A stretch of DNA of 48,869 bases, taken from IMG/VR virus record IMGVR_UViG_3300023174_000248, positions 1 through 48,869 of that record, one strand, 5' to 3'. The notes beneath the pieces were generated by a model, which was not told where the DNA came from, ran no database searches, and saw only the letters and a program-made list of their open reading frames with translations. The translations under genes and the position numbers were made by a program. Of this stretch, positions 1-7,127 are shown piece by piece (the first letter of the stretch is position 1; each line of letters starts with the position of its first letter). This stretch comes from a virus.

Positions 1-15
1 TCGCAGGCCCCCACC

Positions 16-372
16 GTGCTCTACCACGGCACCCTCCGAGAGCGCGTCCCCTCCATCCTCGCGGCGGGACTCCGCGCGACCGAGGGCTGGGGAGGAGCGG
101 CGTCTCCGGGCGTCTTCCTGTCTCCCACGCGAGAGGGCGCCGAGTACTGGGCCACCGCGGCGCTCCTCAAGAAGCTGGGCCTTCCCGTCCCGCAGGGAGT
201 GGAGCTCGTGGCTCCCTCCGAACACGCGGGTGCCGTCGCCGTCCTCGCCGTCGCCGTGCCGCCCGCCGCCGCGGGGAACATCGTGCCCCGCCGCAAGTCC
301 TTCTCCCTCCCGGGCGACGTGCAGTTCGTGGGATCCGTGCCGCCCGAGTGGATCTCTGTCGATGAAATGTAA
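16..372 (+). CDS. ADP-ribosyltransferase-fold protein, possibly 5'-truncated by the window edge
   Basis: The protein opens with LYHGT, then an IL..GL helix and a VFLSP...A.YW segment. This arrangement is seen in small members of the ART superfamily (PARP/Tpt1-like) that bind NAD through a His in the first strand. A GTG at 16 puts the motif right at the N terminus, but the frame stays open to base 1, so the true start may lie outside the window. Codon use is very GC-rich, like the next two genes. If active it would transfer ADP-ribose to a protein or nucleic acid. I cannot place the catalytic Glu with confidence, so the fold is inferred from the first third only. A NADAR-domain gene at 36.8 kb is a possible functional counterpart. 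Confidence 0.5.
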   Translation: MLYHGTLRERVPSILAAGLRATEGWGGAASPGVFLSPTREGAEYWATAALLKKLGLPVPQGVELVAPSEHAGAVAVLAVAVPPAAAGNIVPRRKSFSLPGDVQFVGSVPPEWISVDEM

Positions 373-396
373 AGTGACCGAGGCATTGTGTATAAC
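368..396 (+). promoter_or_regulatory. Phage promoter, TGTAAAGT box class
   Basis: TGTAAAGT at 368-375, 15 bases, then TATAAC at 391-396. The ATG of the 405 gene follows after 8 bases, so the mRNA would have almost no leader. The box overlaps the stop codon of the upstream gene. Confidence 0.7.
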
Positions 397-404
397 TGTA
401 TCAA

Positions 405-635
405 ATGAACGACACAACGACACAACTCGTCCAACCACCTCCTCACGACGTTCCTGTCCATGCATACAACGCCTGGGCGGTGACGGGAGCCTTCCTGTAC
501 ATCGGATTCTTCGCGGTCGCCGCGGGCGGCCTCGCGCTGTGGCATGAGGTCCGATGCCTCCGACGGGCTTCAGAGTCCCTGCTCGCCCGGATCATAGAGG
601 TCAGGTCTGCCCTCGGCGGAAAGGACCGACCATGA
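405..635 (+). CDS. Small single-pass membrane protein
   Basis: The protein has 76 residues. A polar N terminus of about 20 residues is followed by one hydrophobic segment (roughly residues 22-46, ending LALWHEV) and a basic, probably cytoplasmic helix at the C terminus. No family is recognised. It is the first gene after a TGTAAAGT promoter, and its stop overlaps the next start (ATGA at 632-635), so it leads a three-gene unit. Small membrane proteins of this kind in phages can be holins or superinfection proteins, but nothing here shows either role. Confidence 0.65.
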   Translation: MNDTTTQLVQPPPHDVPVHAYNAWAVTGAFLYIGFFAVAAGGLALWHEVRCLRRASESLLARIIEVRSALGGKDRP

Positions 636-955
636 GCGGCTTCGACTCGACAGACCGATTTCGGGTGACCGTCAAGATGAAGGACGGTGCCGTCCTCGAC
701 TTGGGCACGTTCATGACTCTGCACGAGGCGGTCGCCGCCGTGGACGACTTCAAGGCCGAAAGAGACGACGTGAAGTGGACCGTGAAGCAGAGAACGATGG
801 GCGAGGCAAAGAACACATTCGTCGCTGCAATCGGCCACGACGGGGTGACGGACCCGTCCATCGTCGTCGCGCGCGTCGCCCCCGCGGCGGGCCGGGTTCA
901 CCCGGACAGGGGCACGGGCTGGTACTCTGCGAACAAGAGGGGACGCGAGCTGTGA
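632..955 (+). CDS. Hypothetical protein, 107 aa
   Basis: The frame is open from 554, but the ATG at 632 overlaps the preceding stop as ATGA, which fixes the likely start. The protein reads MSGFDSTDRFRVTVKMKDGA and continues as a mixed alpha/beta sequence with a basic C terminus (WYSANKRGREL). The N-terminal part, with alternating hydrophobic strands and a helix (EAVAAVDDFKAER), suggests a compact single domain. No family is recognised. It sits in a translationally coupled three-gene unit (405-1254). Confidence 0.6.
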   Translation: MSGFDSTDRFRVTVKMKDGAVLDLGTFMTLHEAVAAVDDFKAERDDVKWTVKQRTMGEAKNTFVAAIGHDGVTDPSIVVARVAPAAGRVHPDRGTGWYSANKRGREL

Positions 956-1254
956 TCTACACGTTCTTCGACCTTCAGTTCAAGGCCCGCCCGGGCCTCG
1001 GCGGGCTGCATTCCCGGATTGATTTCTCGAACGGATATTCCGCCTCAGTCGTTCAGGGACCGGGAACGTACGGGGCCGAACGAGGCCTATACGAGCTCGC
1101 CGTTCTTCGCGGCGATGCCCTCGTGTACGACACTGAGATCACTCCGGACGGCGACGTGCTCGGCTGGCTCGACCGCGGAGAAGTCACTGTGCTCTTGAAC
1201 CGAATATCGGTCCTGCCTGTCAGGCCGAGGAGTGCGGCGCCGCCTGCGCCCTAG
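952..1254 (+). CDS. Small conserved phage-type hypothetical protein, 100 aa
   Basis: It starts at a GTG that overlaps the previous stop (GTGA, 952-955). The core IDFSNGYSASVVQGPGTYG followed by ELAVL...YDTEIT..DVLGWL resembles a small phage protein that often begins with an aromatic-rich strand and ends with a GWL helix. I recall it only as a hypothetical family without assigned function. It is the last gene of the 405-1254 unit. A strong GC hairpin covers its stop codon. Confidence 0.65.
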   Translation: MIYTFFDLQFKARPGLGGLHSRIDFSNGYSASVVQGPGTYGAERGLYELAVLRGDALVYDTEITPDGDVLGWLDRGEVTVLLNRISVLPVRPRSAAPPAP

Positions 1255-1262
1255 CGCAGGCG
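1241..1262 (+). terminator. GC-rich hairpin over a stop codon
   Basis: A perfect 9-bp stem (CGCCTGCGC pairing with GCGCAGGCG) with a 4-base loop contains the TAG of the preceding gene. The following bases are GAAAACG rather than a T run, so this is an imperfect intrinsic terminator or an mRNA 3' end stabiliser. Confidence 0.4.
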
Positions 1263-1409
1263 AAAACGACGCAGACGAGGCCTCCTGCATGTCACATTTT
1301 TCCACCGTCCGGATCCAAGGAATATTTATGAAGAATATTTCTGATTGGAATCCGTCGACATGTGCAATCCATCTGCAGACCATTGTGCGCGCCGCCGCAG
1401 GGCGGCCTC

Positions 1410-1679
1410 ATGATCCAAGGAGACCTCATTGCTCTCGCAAGGAGGGATGCGGTCTCTCTTGCAGACCTCACATTGTTCACGAATCCTCCGGTGTTCAGGT
1501 CAGACCCGACCGGAAAGGCGCGGGCAGGAGAGCTCTATCTCGTCGTCGGCACGATGGAATACCTGTCGTCTCCAGATTTTTTCGTGCAATTGACGGGTCC
1601 AGGAGGCACAGGTTGGGCAGGATCGATGCACTTCTACGTCGTTTTCCCGTTTCAGCACTTCATGTTGGCACCTACGTAG
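1410..1679 (+). CDS. SH3-like small beta protein
   Basis: The frame opens at 1362, but ATG 1410 gives the N terminus MIQGDLIAL, which matches the M..GDLV start of several relatives in this window. The rest (ELYLVVGTMEYLSSPDFFVQL then GTGW) has the strand pattern of a small SH3-like barrel: a GD turn, a VVG strand, a strand ending in a hydrophobic pair and a terminal G.GW turn. A 6-bp GC hairpin (GCCGCC/GGCGGC) lies just upstream of the start. There is no clear Shine-Dalgarno. Function unknown. Confidence 0.55.
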   Translation: MIQGDLIALARRDAVSLADLTLFTNPPVFRSDPTGKARAGELYLVVGTMEYLSSPDFFVQLTGPGGTGWAGSMHFYVVFPFQHFMLAPT

Positions 1680-1730
1680 TATGTGTCCATACTCCTGTGC
1701 GAACCCACCAGCAGCAAGACTTCTCGGCCG

Positions 1731-2018
1731 ATGCCGGGTGACCTCGTGGTCGTCAATGCTGCGAACGACAGGGTGAATGCATACAAGGTGTGCCCAGACT
1801 TCTCTTTCGCGAACGTCGTCGGCACGGTGAGCCGAGGCGACATGGGCATCATTCTCGACTTTGCGTCTTCTGAGAACGGGTCGATCCTGTACCACTACGT
1901 CAAGGTTCTGTTCTCGTCGAAGATTGTAGGGATTGTGCATTATGGTCTGTTGCAGAACATCGAGGTCTCAAAGGCACACGAAGATCTCAGTGAAATGATC
2001 GAAGAGAGGATGAGATGA
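1731..2018 (+). CDS. SH3-like small beta protein
   Basis: The frame is open from a GTG at 1683, directly after the previous gene, but ATG 1731 yields MPGDLVVVNA, the family-style start, so either is possible. The protein continues with DMGIILDF, a YVKVLF strand and an IVGIVHYGLLQNIEV strand, which is the GIV(L)...W/V-KVL...G core shared by the SH3-like paralogues here. The C terminus is a short acidic helix. It overlaps the next gene by ATGA at 2015, which implies coupling. Confidence 0.55.
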   Translation: MPGDLVVVNAANDRVNAYKVCPDFSFANVVGTVSRGDMGIILDFASSENGSILYHYVKVLFSSKIVGIVHYGLLQNIEVSKAHEDLSEMIEERMR

Positions 2019-2209
2019 TACCACAACCAGGAGACGTCGTCGCTGTTGATCCCCGCGCTGAGACTGGGACAGTCGTAAGAGTGACGCAGCATGTTGTCGG
2101 AGACGGTCGGTATGTGACCGTGAAGTTCAATGATGGATCCACAGGAACAGTTCATGAGTCCAGAGTGAGAAAATTGGAACATTCTCCGGGAGAACCGATT
2201 ACCATCTAA
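2015..2209 (+). CDS. SH3-like small beta protein, 64 aa
   Basis: MIPQPGDVVAVDPRAETGTVVRV is followed by a YVTVKFNDGSTGTVHESRVRKL segment. It is a minimal barrel with the strand order of the SH3/KOW-like group: GDVVAV, GTVV, VTVKFNDG, GTV, and a final R-rich strand. The start overlaps the preceding stop (ATGA). Such folds often bind RNA or proteins, but nothing here identifies a partner. Confidence 0.65.
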   Translation: MIPQPGDVVAVDPRAETGTVVRVTQHVVGDGRYVTVKFNDGSTGTVHESRVRKLEHSPGEPITI

Positions 2210-2211
2210 TT

Positions 2212-2493
2212 ATGACCAATCGAATCGCATTAGAGTCGATGAGCGCTATGTTCGGCACGCTTTCCAAGGAGAGAAAGGCTCATTTGTCGGTCATTGCTGA
2301 CAGAATGGTTCTTCTTGGAATACCTCCCGAAACGTCTGACATCCTCGTCGGAGTCCTCATCCTCGAGGCCGCAGAACGTCAATTTGTGGATGACGGTGGG
2401 GCGCGCCCGCCAAACAGGGAGTCGACGCTGGAGATTCTACGGCCTCTCTTCGAGGTCGCAAAGTCCCCTCCAAACCCAAAGGGATCGAACTAG
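2212..2493 (+). CDS. Helical hypothetical protein, 93 aa
   Basis: Two bases separate it from the previous stop, so it is probably co-transcribed. The sequence is mostly helical (MSAMFGTLSKERKAHLSVIADRMV and ILVGVLILEAAERQF segments). A Pro-rich insert (GGARPPNRES) precedes a final helix. No family recognised. Its stop overlaps the end of the convergent metzincin gene. Confidence 0.55.
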   Translation: MTNRIALESMSAMFGTLSKERKAHLSVIADRMVLLGIPPETSDILVGVLILEAAERQFVDDGGARPPNRESTLEILRPLFEVAKSPPNPKGSN

Positions 2494-3188
2494 TCTTTCT
2501 TCATCTTGCATCCGGTTTTGGGTTCCATGCCGGACTTCTTGTTCACCGCATAGACGTCGACGATATCCTTGTGGGTGATGCAGTGGGATGCCGGCCACGA
2601 ACCGTTCATGACCGATCTTTTTCCTTCGTTGTTGTCAGGAAGCCCCCACATGTGTCCCAGCTCGTGGAGCATCGTTGTGTACATCATCTCCTCGTCTCTC
2701 ATCCTGTCCGCCACGATCGCGATGAACTTGAATGTGCACCCTGAGAACGTGAAGCCGAGGACCTCTCTTGTCTCCCCGCCCATGTTGTCGATCGCCTTCA
2801 CTGTGGGACTGTTTGACATCACACGAACGACGTAGAACGTATGCCTGCATCCTTTTTGCCAGGGGTCATGATTTGTTGAATCTGCTTTCAAGTCGAGGTC
2901 GAAGACCTGTAGATCCTGCGAATCTCCTTTGACTGCAGCATCATAGAAGAGCCCATCAGACTCATTTGGGGGATCTATCGAGATGTCTCCCTGCGTCTCC
3001 TCCATCCACGTGTAGAATGCCCGGACGATTGGGTTCGTCTCTAGGCCGCTAAATTCATCTTGGATCATTGCCCTAGATGATATCATGTGCGTCTTCTGTG
3101 GGTCTCGCTTTGCCTCTGATGCGCTCAGGATGCCCACAAGGGATGCAACTGCTGAAAACACGCAAACATTTTTATAGATCTTGAGCAT
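2490..3188 (-). CDS. Secreted metzincin-type zinc protease
   Basis: An N-terminal signal peptide (hydrophobic residues about 8-22, cleaved near SASEA) precedes a catalytic domain. The zinc motif HELGHMWGLPD has H175, E176 and H179, with Asp185 in the third-ligand position (HExxHxxGxxD). A Met-turn follows at SVMNGSW (M194). The Asp third ligand is known in snapalysin-like metzincins. Cysteines at 114, 151, 203 and 227 suggest disulphides, in keeping with export. It is one of few minus-strand genes outside the fibre modules. The upstream GAAGGTGGG is a good ribosome site. A secreted protease is unusual cargo for a phage. It could remodel the host surface or be carried on the virion. Confidence 0.8.
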   Translation of the reverse strand: MLKIYKNVCVFSAVASLVGILSASEAKRDPQKTHMISSRAMIQDEFSGLETNPIVRAFYTWMEETQGDISIDPPNESDGLFYDAAVKGDSQDLQVFDLDLKADSTNHDPWQKGCRHTFYVVRVMSNSPTVKAIDNMGGETREVLGFTFSGCTFKFIAIVADRMRDEEMMYTTMLHELGHMWGLPDNNEGKRSVMNGSWPASHCITHKDIVDVYAVNKKSGMEPKTGCKMKKD

Positions 3189-3264
3189 GGTCCCACCTTC
3201 AGAGGCTCAAGGATGCCTCTTTTATTAACTAAACTCGGAAGACAATTTTTATTATTTGGCACTG

Positions 3265-3282
3265 AACTATCTTAAAATAGTT
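3265..3282. repeat. Inverted repeat in the divergent intergenic region
   Basis: AACTAT (3265-3270) and ATAGTT (3277-3282) form a perfect 6-bp inverted repeat with a 6-base spacer. It lies between the minus-strand protease and the plus-strand promoter at 3294, where an operator or a transcript-end hairpin would fit. Confidence 0.35.
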
Positions 3283-3293
3283 GGACGTCCCGG

Positions 3294-3322
3294 TGTAACG
3301 AGTCACCTACTTGAAGTATTAT
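3294..3322 (+). promoter_or_regulatory. Phage promoter, TGTAACGA box class
   Basis: TGTAACGA at 3294-3301, 15 bases, then TATTAT at 3317-3322. ATG 3329 follows after exactly 6 bases, so the box begins 35 bases before the start codon. This spacing selects ATG 3329 over the upstream TTG at 3311. Confidence 0.6.
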
Positions 3323-3328
3323 TTGGTT

Positions 3329-3589
3329 ATGGAACATTTCTTCCTACACAAGAGCATCGAAGTTGGTTCCTCTGTCAGATTGAAACGCTACGGACCTTCC
3401 GCCGTAAAAACCGGCATCCTTTGGGCTACAGCAGAGCCGACAGGAGAGGTCGCATATAGGTCGTCAGGTCGCATCGGCGAGAGAGACTGCGGTATCGTTC
3501 TGGAGATTTCAGAAAATATGATGAGGCTTGTGACGACAGCGTGCGCGGATGGATGGATTTCTACTGACAAAATTGAAAGAATTTTATGA
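3329..3589 (+). CDS. SH3-like small beta protein
   Basis: The start at 3329 is chosen because a promoter with fixed spacing abuts it. The protein has VGSSVRLKRYG, an insert rich in Ala/Thr, then CGIVLEI, MRLVTTA, and DGWISTDKIERIL. The last part is the clearest copy of the G.GIVLE...W/M-.V....GWI...KI signature of this paralogue family. It overlaps the MazG-like gene by ATGA (3586-3589). Function unknown. Its coupling to a nucleotide-pool enzyme is the only contextual hint. Confidence 0.65.
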   Translation: MEHFFLHKSIEVGSSVRLKRYGPSAVKTGILWATAEPTGEVAYRSSGRIGERDCGIVLEISENMMRLVTTACADGWISTDKIERIL

Positions 3590-4128
3590 CCGACGACGAG
3601 CTTAAAATCAAATTTTTCGACAACTTGCTCTGCGCATTTCAGCTCTCTTCTGAGACGATAAAGGCGTGGGGTGAGACCACTCAGCTCGACAAGGTCGTTG
3701 AAGAATGTGCAGAGCTCATCGTCGCACTGCAGCACTCGAAGACTCGAACTCTCGACACTAGAACCGTTGCCTCTGAGATTGCAGATGTTCTTGTCATGTC
3801 GATGTGTGCCGCGCGAGTCATCGGCGTCGATGCCGTCGTCGATGAGATGGGAAAAAAGCTCATCCGACTCAAGGGCAGGCTTGAGACGACGCGCCCGAAG
3901 GCAGATGCAGAACTGCAGGAGAAGTATGTTCAGGCCAAGGAGCTTGCCACTGAAATGGAGTCCCGTTACAGAAAAGAACTTGCAAAGACAGAAGAGCTCA
4001 GGCGGATGCTGACCGAGGTGAAAGGAATTTCAATCGACGTCCCCGAAGAAAACGAGAAATCCGTCAACAAGCTTTCTGACTCAGAAAAGATCGGGCCAAA
4101 AAAGAAGATCGCACGCAAGAGCCGTTGA
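3586..4128 (+). CDS. MazG-like NTP pyrophosphohydrolase with C-terminal coiled coil
   Basis: The N-terminal half carries the all-alpha NTP pyrophosphatase signature. VVEECAEL provides E39, E40 and E43, and SEIADVLVM provides E64 and D67, together the EExxE...ExxD set that binds Mg and the triphosphate. Relatives hydrolyse (d)NTPs to monophosphates, or lower alarmone levels in phage-infected cells. After about residue 105 the protein continues as a charged coiled coil (LQEKYVQAKELATEMESRYRK) with a Lys/Arg-rich tail (GPKKKIARKSR). That extension is not part of the usual short MazG fold and could mediate oligomerisation or nucleic acid contact. The start overlaps the previous gene. Confidence 0.75.
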   Translation: MTDDELKIKFFDNLLCAFQLSSETIKAWGETTQLDKVVEECAELIVALQHSKTRTLDTRTVASEIADVLVMSMCAARVIGVDAVVDEMGKKLIRLKGRLETTRPKADAELQEKYVQAKELATEMESRYRKELAKTEELRRMLTEVKGISIDVPEENEKSVNKLSDSEKIGPKKKIARKSR

Positions 4129-4142
4129 CTCCTATTTAGCTT

Positions 4143-4223
4143 ATGCTTTATGCCGCACTTTTTGCAACAGGACTATTTATAGGATTCTTTGGAGTTGCCG
4201 CACTGGTCGACTCTTTTAAGTGA
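4143..4223 (+). CDS. Possible 26-aa membrane miniprotein
   Basis: A short frame starting 14 bases after the MazG-like gene reads MLYAALFATGLFIGFFGVAA and then LVDSFK. It is almost entirely one hydrophobic helix with a short polar end. Similar one-helix miniproteins recur in this window in overlapping arrangements, which raises the chance that this one is real. No ribosome site is evident. Confidence 0.35.
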   Translation: MLYAALFATGLFIGFFGVAALVDSFK

Positions 4224-4260
4224 TGGATGTTTCTTCACAGAAATATTTGCATTGATTCAG

Positions 4261-4289
4261 TGCAAAGTTTGGTGCTGTTGTTATAAACT
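4261..4289 (+). promoter_or_regulatory. Phage promoter, TGCAAAGT box class
   Basis: TGCAAAGT at 4261-4268, 15 bases, TAAACT at 4284-4289 (within TATAAACT). ATG 4295 lies 5 bases downstream. The promoter is intact although the gene behind it appears broken. Confidence 0.7.
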
Positions 4290-4294
4290 AGGCC

Positions 4295-4502
4295 ATGGAC
4301 AAGAAGAAATCCGCCAAGAACATTAAGCTCTTTGTCACCCTCGAGGATGAGCAGTTTGAGCTAGAACAGTAGATCGAGATCTTTCAGGGTTTCTTAATGC
4401 CGTTGCAAAGGACATCAAGTCGTCCATGAAGACAGTTGGCAGGCCCGCTATGCGGACGGAATCTAGGTCAATCCCCGCAACATCAAGAAGATCTCAGAGT
4501 AA
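4295..4502 (+). pseudogene. Decayed small gene behind an intact promoter
   Basis: ATG 4295 starts MDKKKSAKNIKLFVTLEDEQ and stops at a TAG (4370-4372) after 25 residues. Coding-like sequence then continues in shifted frames: SGFLNAVAKDIKSSMKTVG in the frame two bases on, then QARYADGI, a second TAG, and VNPRNIKKISE ending in TAA at 4500-4502. Joined together these give a plausible helical protein of about 70 residues. Two frame changes and two TAG codons are needed, so decay (or assembly error) is more likely than recoding. The first 25 codons could still be translated from the leaderless promoter. Confidence 0.45.
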
Positions 4503-4521
4503 TCAAAGCAAGGAAATGAAG

Positions 4522-4770
4522 ATGAATTCGAACCCAAAGTCCCGAGTTGAAAGCAAGTTCTTAGAGCTCTTCGGTGACAAGATCTCTTTTGGTGTCACAG
4601 GATGCAGAGAGCACCGTGGCTTGTCTGATACGCGCAGCGGTTATAGAACACAAATCATCGTGGACAACCACGTCATTGCTGAGGCCGTTGACAAGGACTG
4701 GAGGAGATCGTACAAGAAGCTAATGTTCGAGATCGAAAAACTGTACATCGAGGGAATTGCACTAGTGTAA
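4522..4770 (+). CDS. Hypothetical protein, 82 aa
   Basis: The frame is open from 4426, but the upstream part overlaps the decayed gene. An AAGGAA ribosome site lies 6 bases before ATG 4522, giving MNSNPKSRVESKFLELFGDK. The protein has a helix, a short strand pair around GYRTQIIVDNHVI and a C-terminal helix (SYKKLMFEIEKLYIEGI). No family recognised. Its stop codon lies inside the promoter box of the MoxR unit. Confidence 0.5.
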   Translation: MNSNPKSRVESKFLELFGDKISFGVTGCREHRGLSDTRSGYRTQIIVDNHVIAEAVDKDWRRSYKKLMFEIEKLYIEGIALV

Positions 4771-4794
4771 AGTGCCGTCTAGAAGTTATAAACT
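4766..4794 (+). promoter_or_regulatory. Phage promoter for the MoxR unit
   Basis: TGTAAAGT at 4766-4773, 15 bases, TAAACT at 4789-4794 (TATAAACT). Unlike most of the class, the ATG lies 29 bases further on, behind an AAGGAG ribosome site at about 4808, so this mRNA has a normal leader. Confidence 0.7.
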
Positions 4795-4823
4795 GATTTC
4801 ATCAACCAAGGAGATACCAATCA

Positions 4824-5954
4824 ATGTCGAACATGTCCATCAAGACCTTTCTCAGTGTCGCCGAAGTCCTCCCGATCGAGTCGTCGGTCCTCCTCCGCGG
4901 GCCACACGGCATCGGCAAGAGCCAGGTCGTCCGCCAGGTGGCGAAGTCCTTTAATCTTCCAGTGATTGACCGGCGCCTCAGCCAGATGACGGAAGGAGAC
5001 ATGGTTGGTCTTCCTTCGACCGACGGTGAAGTGACCCGCTTCAATCCGCCTGATTGGTTCAAGCGTGCATGCACCAATCCTGTGTGCCTCTTCCTCGATG
5101 AGATCAATCGAGCGACTCCAGAGGTTATGCAGGCAGCCTTCCAGATCGTTCTCGATCGTGAGCTCAACGGTTGGAAGCTCCACTCCGAGACCCGTGTTTT
5201 TGCCGCAGTGAACAACTCTGCTGCATACACCGTCAATGAGATGGACCCCGCTCTTCTAGACCGTTTCTGGGCGATCGACCTCGAGCCGACAGTTGAAGAT
5301 TGGCTCGTTTGGGCACGCAGCGAAGATGCGAGCGGCACTCCTCGGGTCTATAACGTCGTGTCTGACTTCATTGCAGGAAACGAGAAATGGCTTGATTCGC
5401 CAAAGGATGCCGAGCCCGGTAAGGTGTCTCCGTCTCGCCGCTCGTGGGAGCGACTCTCTGATGCCCTCACCAAAGGCGGCATCACTCAGCTTGATGAGCC
5501 TGCCAGCCATCCTCTCTTTTACCCAATGTGCCTCGGCTATATCGGAACTGAGGCAACCATTGCACTCAACGGTTTTGCGAAGACCATCGACTCACAGGTC
5601 AGTGGCCAAGAGATCCTCAGCGACTATTCAAAAGTGAAGCGCAAGGTCAAGAAGCTCGGCGCTGAGAAACAAAACATTCTGATCGACAAGGTGACCACCT
5701 ATATCACCAAGGAAATTAAGTCGCTTAACGACAAACAAGGACAAAATCTCCGTGCCTTTATGAACGATCTGCCTGGTGAGCACCGTGTCTCCTGTTGGTC
5801 CAAGCTCACGCAAGGCAGCGGCACAGAAAATCTTGAACTTGCTAAATCGATCCACAAGTGGTGCGTCGAAGGCATCCTCGAGTCTTTTGGCGTCTCCGCC
5901 GATGCTGCTGTTAAGGCGCTCTCAGCTCAAACGAAGAAGAAGGCAGAGAAGTGA
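4824..5954 (+). CDS. MoxR-family AAA+ ATPase
   Basis: This is a chaperone-type AAA+ ATPase that usually works with a VWA-domain partner to load metal or remodel a target complex. Walker A is GPHGIGKS (residues 26-33). Walker B is VCLFLDEINRA. Sensor-1-like AAVNNS and the DPALLDRFW arginine-finger region follow in order. The C-terminal lid extends to 376 residues, somewhat longer than a minimal MoxR. The likely partner, a metallopeptidase/VWA protein, lies 24 kb away at 29591-30919, whereas cellular pairs are usually adjacent. It heads an operon with a zincin-like protein and a basic protein. AAGGAG supports the start. Confidence 0.88.
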   Translation: MSNMSIKTFLSVAEVLPIESSVLLRGPHGIGKSQVVRQVAKSFNLPVIDRRLSQMTEGDMVGLPSTDGEVTRFNPPDWFKRACTNPVCLFLDEINRATPEVMQAAFQIVLDRELNGWKLHSETRVFAAVNNSAAYTVNEMDPALLDRFWAIDLEPTVEDWLVWARSEDASGTPRVYNVVSDFIAGNEKWLDSPKDAEPGKVSPSRRSWERLSDALTKGGITQLDEPASHPLFYPMCLGYIGTEATIALNGFAKTIDSQVSGQEILSDYSKVKRKVKKLGAEKQNILIDKVTTYITKEIKSLNDKQGQNLRAFMNDLPGEHRVSCWSKLTQGSGTENLELAKSIHKWCVEGILESFGVSADAAVKALSAQTKKKAEK

Positions 5955-5964
5955 GAGGGTAAAC

Positions 5965-6510
5965 ATGGAGTTCGACGCCGAGATCTGGAAGCAGAAAGCT
6001 TGGGCCCGGTATACCCGGCGTGTCCAGACCGGCCGTGCAGGAAAAGCCGACGAGACAAATTGGGCTTTTGAGGTCCTTGCAATCAGAGATCTTTACCTGC
6101 TAGTCGATTGGTGCTCTAGCCACAAATTAAAAGTGTCTTTTGCCAAAAAGTCCAACGGTGAGTACCATTCATACGACAAACAGATCATTGTGAGCTCGCA
6201 CCTTAATCCAAGGAAGCAAGCGGTTGTTCTTCTTCATGAATGTGGGCACCACCTTATCGACGGCCAAGACATCCAGGATAGATTTGCGCTTGGTTACTCA
6301 CAGGTTGACCCTGAGATCATCAAAACATTTCCTCACCGTCTTGCCTGCCTTGAAGAGGAATTCGAGGCATGGCACAGAGGATGGAAGCTTGCAAAGCGCC
6401 TTAATCTCACAGTTGATCGAAACTATTTTGATGAATATCGCATTAAGTGTCTTAATTCTTACATTAAATGGTCAATTGATCCTAAGAAATTTAAGGATCT
6501 AAACGAATGA
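5965..6510 (+). CDS. Zincin-like (HExxH) protein
   Basis: ATG 5965 (10 bases after the MoxR stop, with GAGAGGGT upstream) begins MEFDAEIWKQKAWARY. VVLLHECGHHLIDG supplies an HExxH motif (H91, E92, H95) on a helix preceded by a strand, as in ImmA/IrrE-like and other gluzincin-fold proteins. A later EEEFEAWHRGWKLA segment may supply the third ligand Glu. There is no signal peptide, so it acts inside the cell. Its place right behind MoxR suggests a shared substrate or an antirepressor-type protease. Substrate unknown. Confidence 0.7.
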   Translation: MEFDAEIWKQKAWARYTRRVQTGRAGKADETNWAFEVLAIRDLYLLVDWCSSHKLKVSFAKKSNGEYHSYDKQIIVSSHLNPRKQAVVLLHECGHHLIDGQDIQDRFALGYSQVDPEIIKTFPHRLACLEEEFEAWHRGWKLAKRLNLTVDRNYFDEYRIKCLNSYIKWSIDPKKFKDLNE

Positions 6511-6842
6511 GCAATCTAGTTCTTGACTTCCTGATGAATGCCGCCGCACACGAGGCAGGCATCGTGCCCCTCGAGAAGACCCACCACGATTTCAATCGTA
6601 TCCTCACATCTTTGCCGCCGGAGGAGGCCCGAGCCATGAAGCGGAAGTTCCGCAAGCTGTGGCGGAAGGTCGCGAAGGCGAAACCCACGAAGAACTCACG
6701 ATTGAAGCGCATCACCACGGGCCTCGGCAACACGAATCCCACTCGATCTCAGAAGAACAACCGTAAACATGCGGTGTACATGCACCTGTGGCTCGAGGCC
6801 GTGATGCCCCTCCACAAGAAAATCGAGAATGGTGATACATAA
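6507..6842 (+). CDS. Basic hypothetical protein, 111 aa
   Basis: The start overlaps the previous stop (ATGA). The centre is strongly basic (AMKRKFRKLWRKVAKAKPTK, then RLKRITTGLG), and the C terminus is helical (YMHLWLEAVMPLHKKI). The charge suggests nucleic acid or ribosome contact, but there is no recognisable domain. Last gene of the MoxR unit. Confidence 0.6.
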   Translation: MSNLVLDFLMNAAAHEAGIVPLEKTHHDFNRILTSLPPEEARAMKRKFRKLWRKVAKAKPTKNSRLKRITTGLGNTNPTRSQKNNRKHAVYMHLWLEAVMPLHKKIENGDT

Positions 6843-6856
6843 CATTAGGAATGTGA

Positions 6857-7020
6857 TACCTTGAGATACGTCCACCCACGGCATCGGTGGACATGATTGG
6901 CTACGATCTCACTCGGCCGTGCGTTGGTGGCTTATATTACGCGAAGGTGAAATCCCCTGCGAGGCCCAGGGCGAGTAACCGCGAGGCCGGTAGCCATCGA
7001 GATGGGTGGGGCCGGCCTCA
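6857..7020 (+). ncRNA. Structured non-coding region, possible small RNA
   Basis: No gene fits between 6843 and 7127. A TACCTT hexamer (6857-6862) would place a transcript start at about 6869, exactly at a hairpin GTCCACC (6870-6876)/GGTGGAC (6886-6892). Further on, AGGCCGG (6984-6990) pairs with CCGGCCT (7012-7018) and encloses CCATC-GA-GATGG. A CCCTG/CAGGG pair lies between them. The series of stable stems in a gene-free stretch suggests an RNA or riboswitch-like leader. I could not match it to a known family. Confidence 0.35.
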
Positions 7021-7091
7021 CTCTTTATCCTAGAAATATTCGAAAGAATGTTTCCGTGGGGTTACACGAATCTTCACGATGATTTATCCAG

Positions 7092-7120
7092 TGCAATCTG
7101 ATGCTTCACGATGTTAAGGT
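7092..7120 (+). promoter_or_regulatory. Phage promoter, TGCAATCT box class
   Basis: TGCAATCT at 7092-7099 (6 of 8 matches to TGCAAAGT), 15 bases, TAAGGT at 7115-7120, then 7 bases to ATG 7128. The -10 is identical to that of the RtcB promoter. Confidence 0.55.
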
Positions 7121-7127
7121 AAGGATC

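Noticed and set aside
21-545. Long antisense frames in the GC-rich left part and opposite many genes
   Set aside because: They mirror real genes, have no ribosome sites and show composition-driven residues (Arg/Pro/Ser-rich) without domains.
4295-4502. Recoding of TAG as an amino acid
   Set aside because: TAG ends several intact genes here, no suppressor tRNA is seen, and the region also needs two frame changes.
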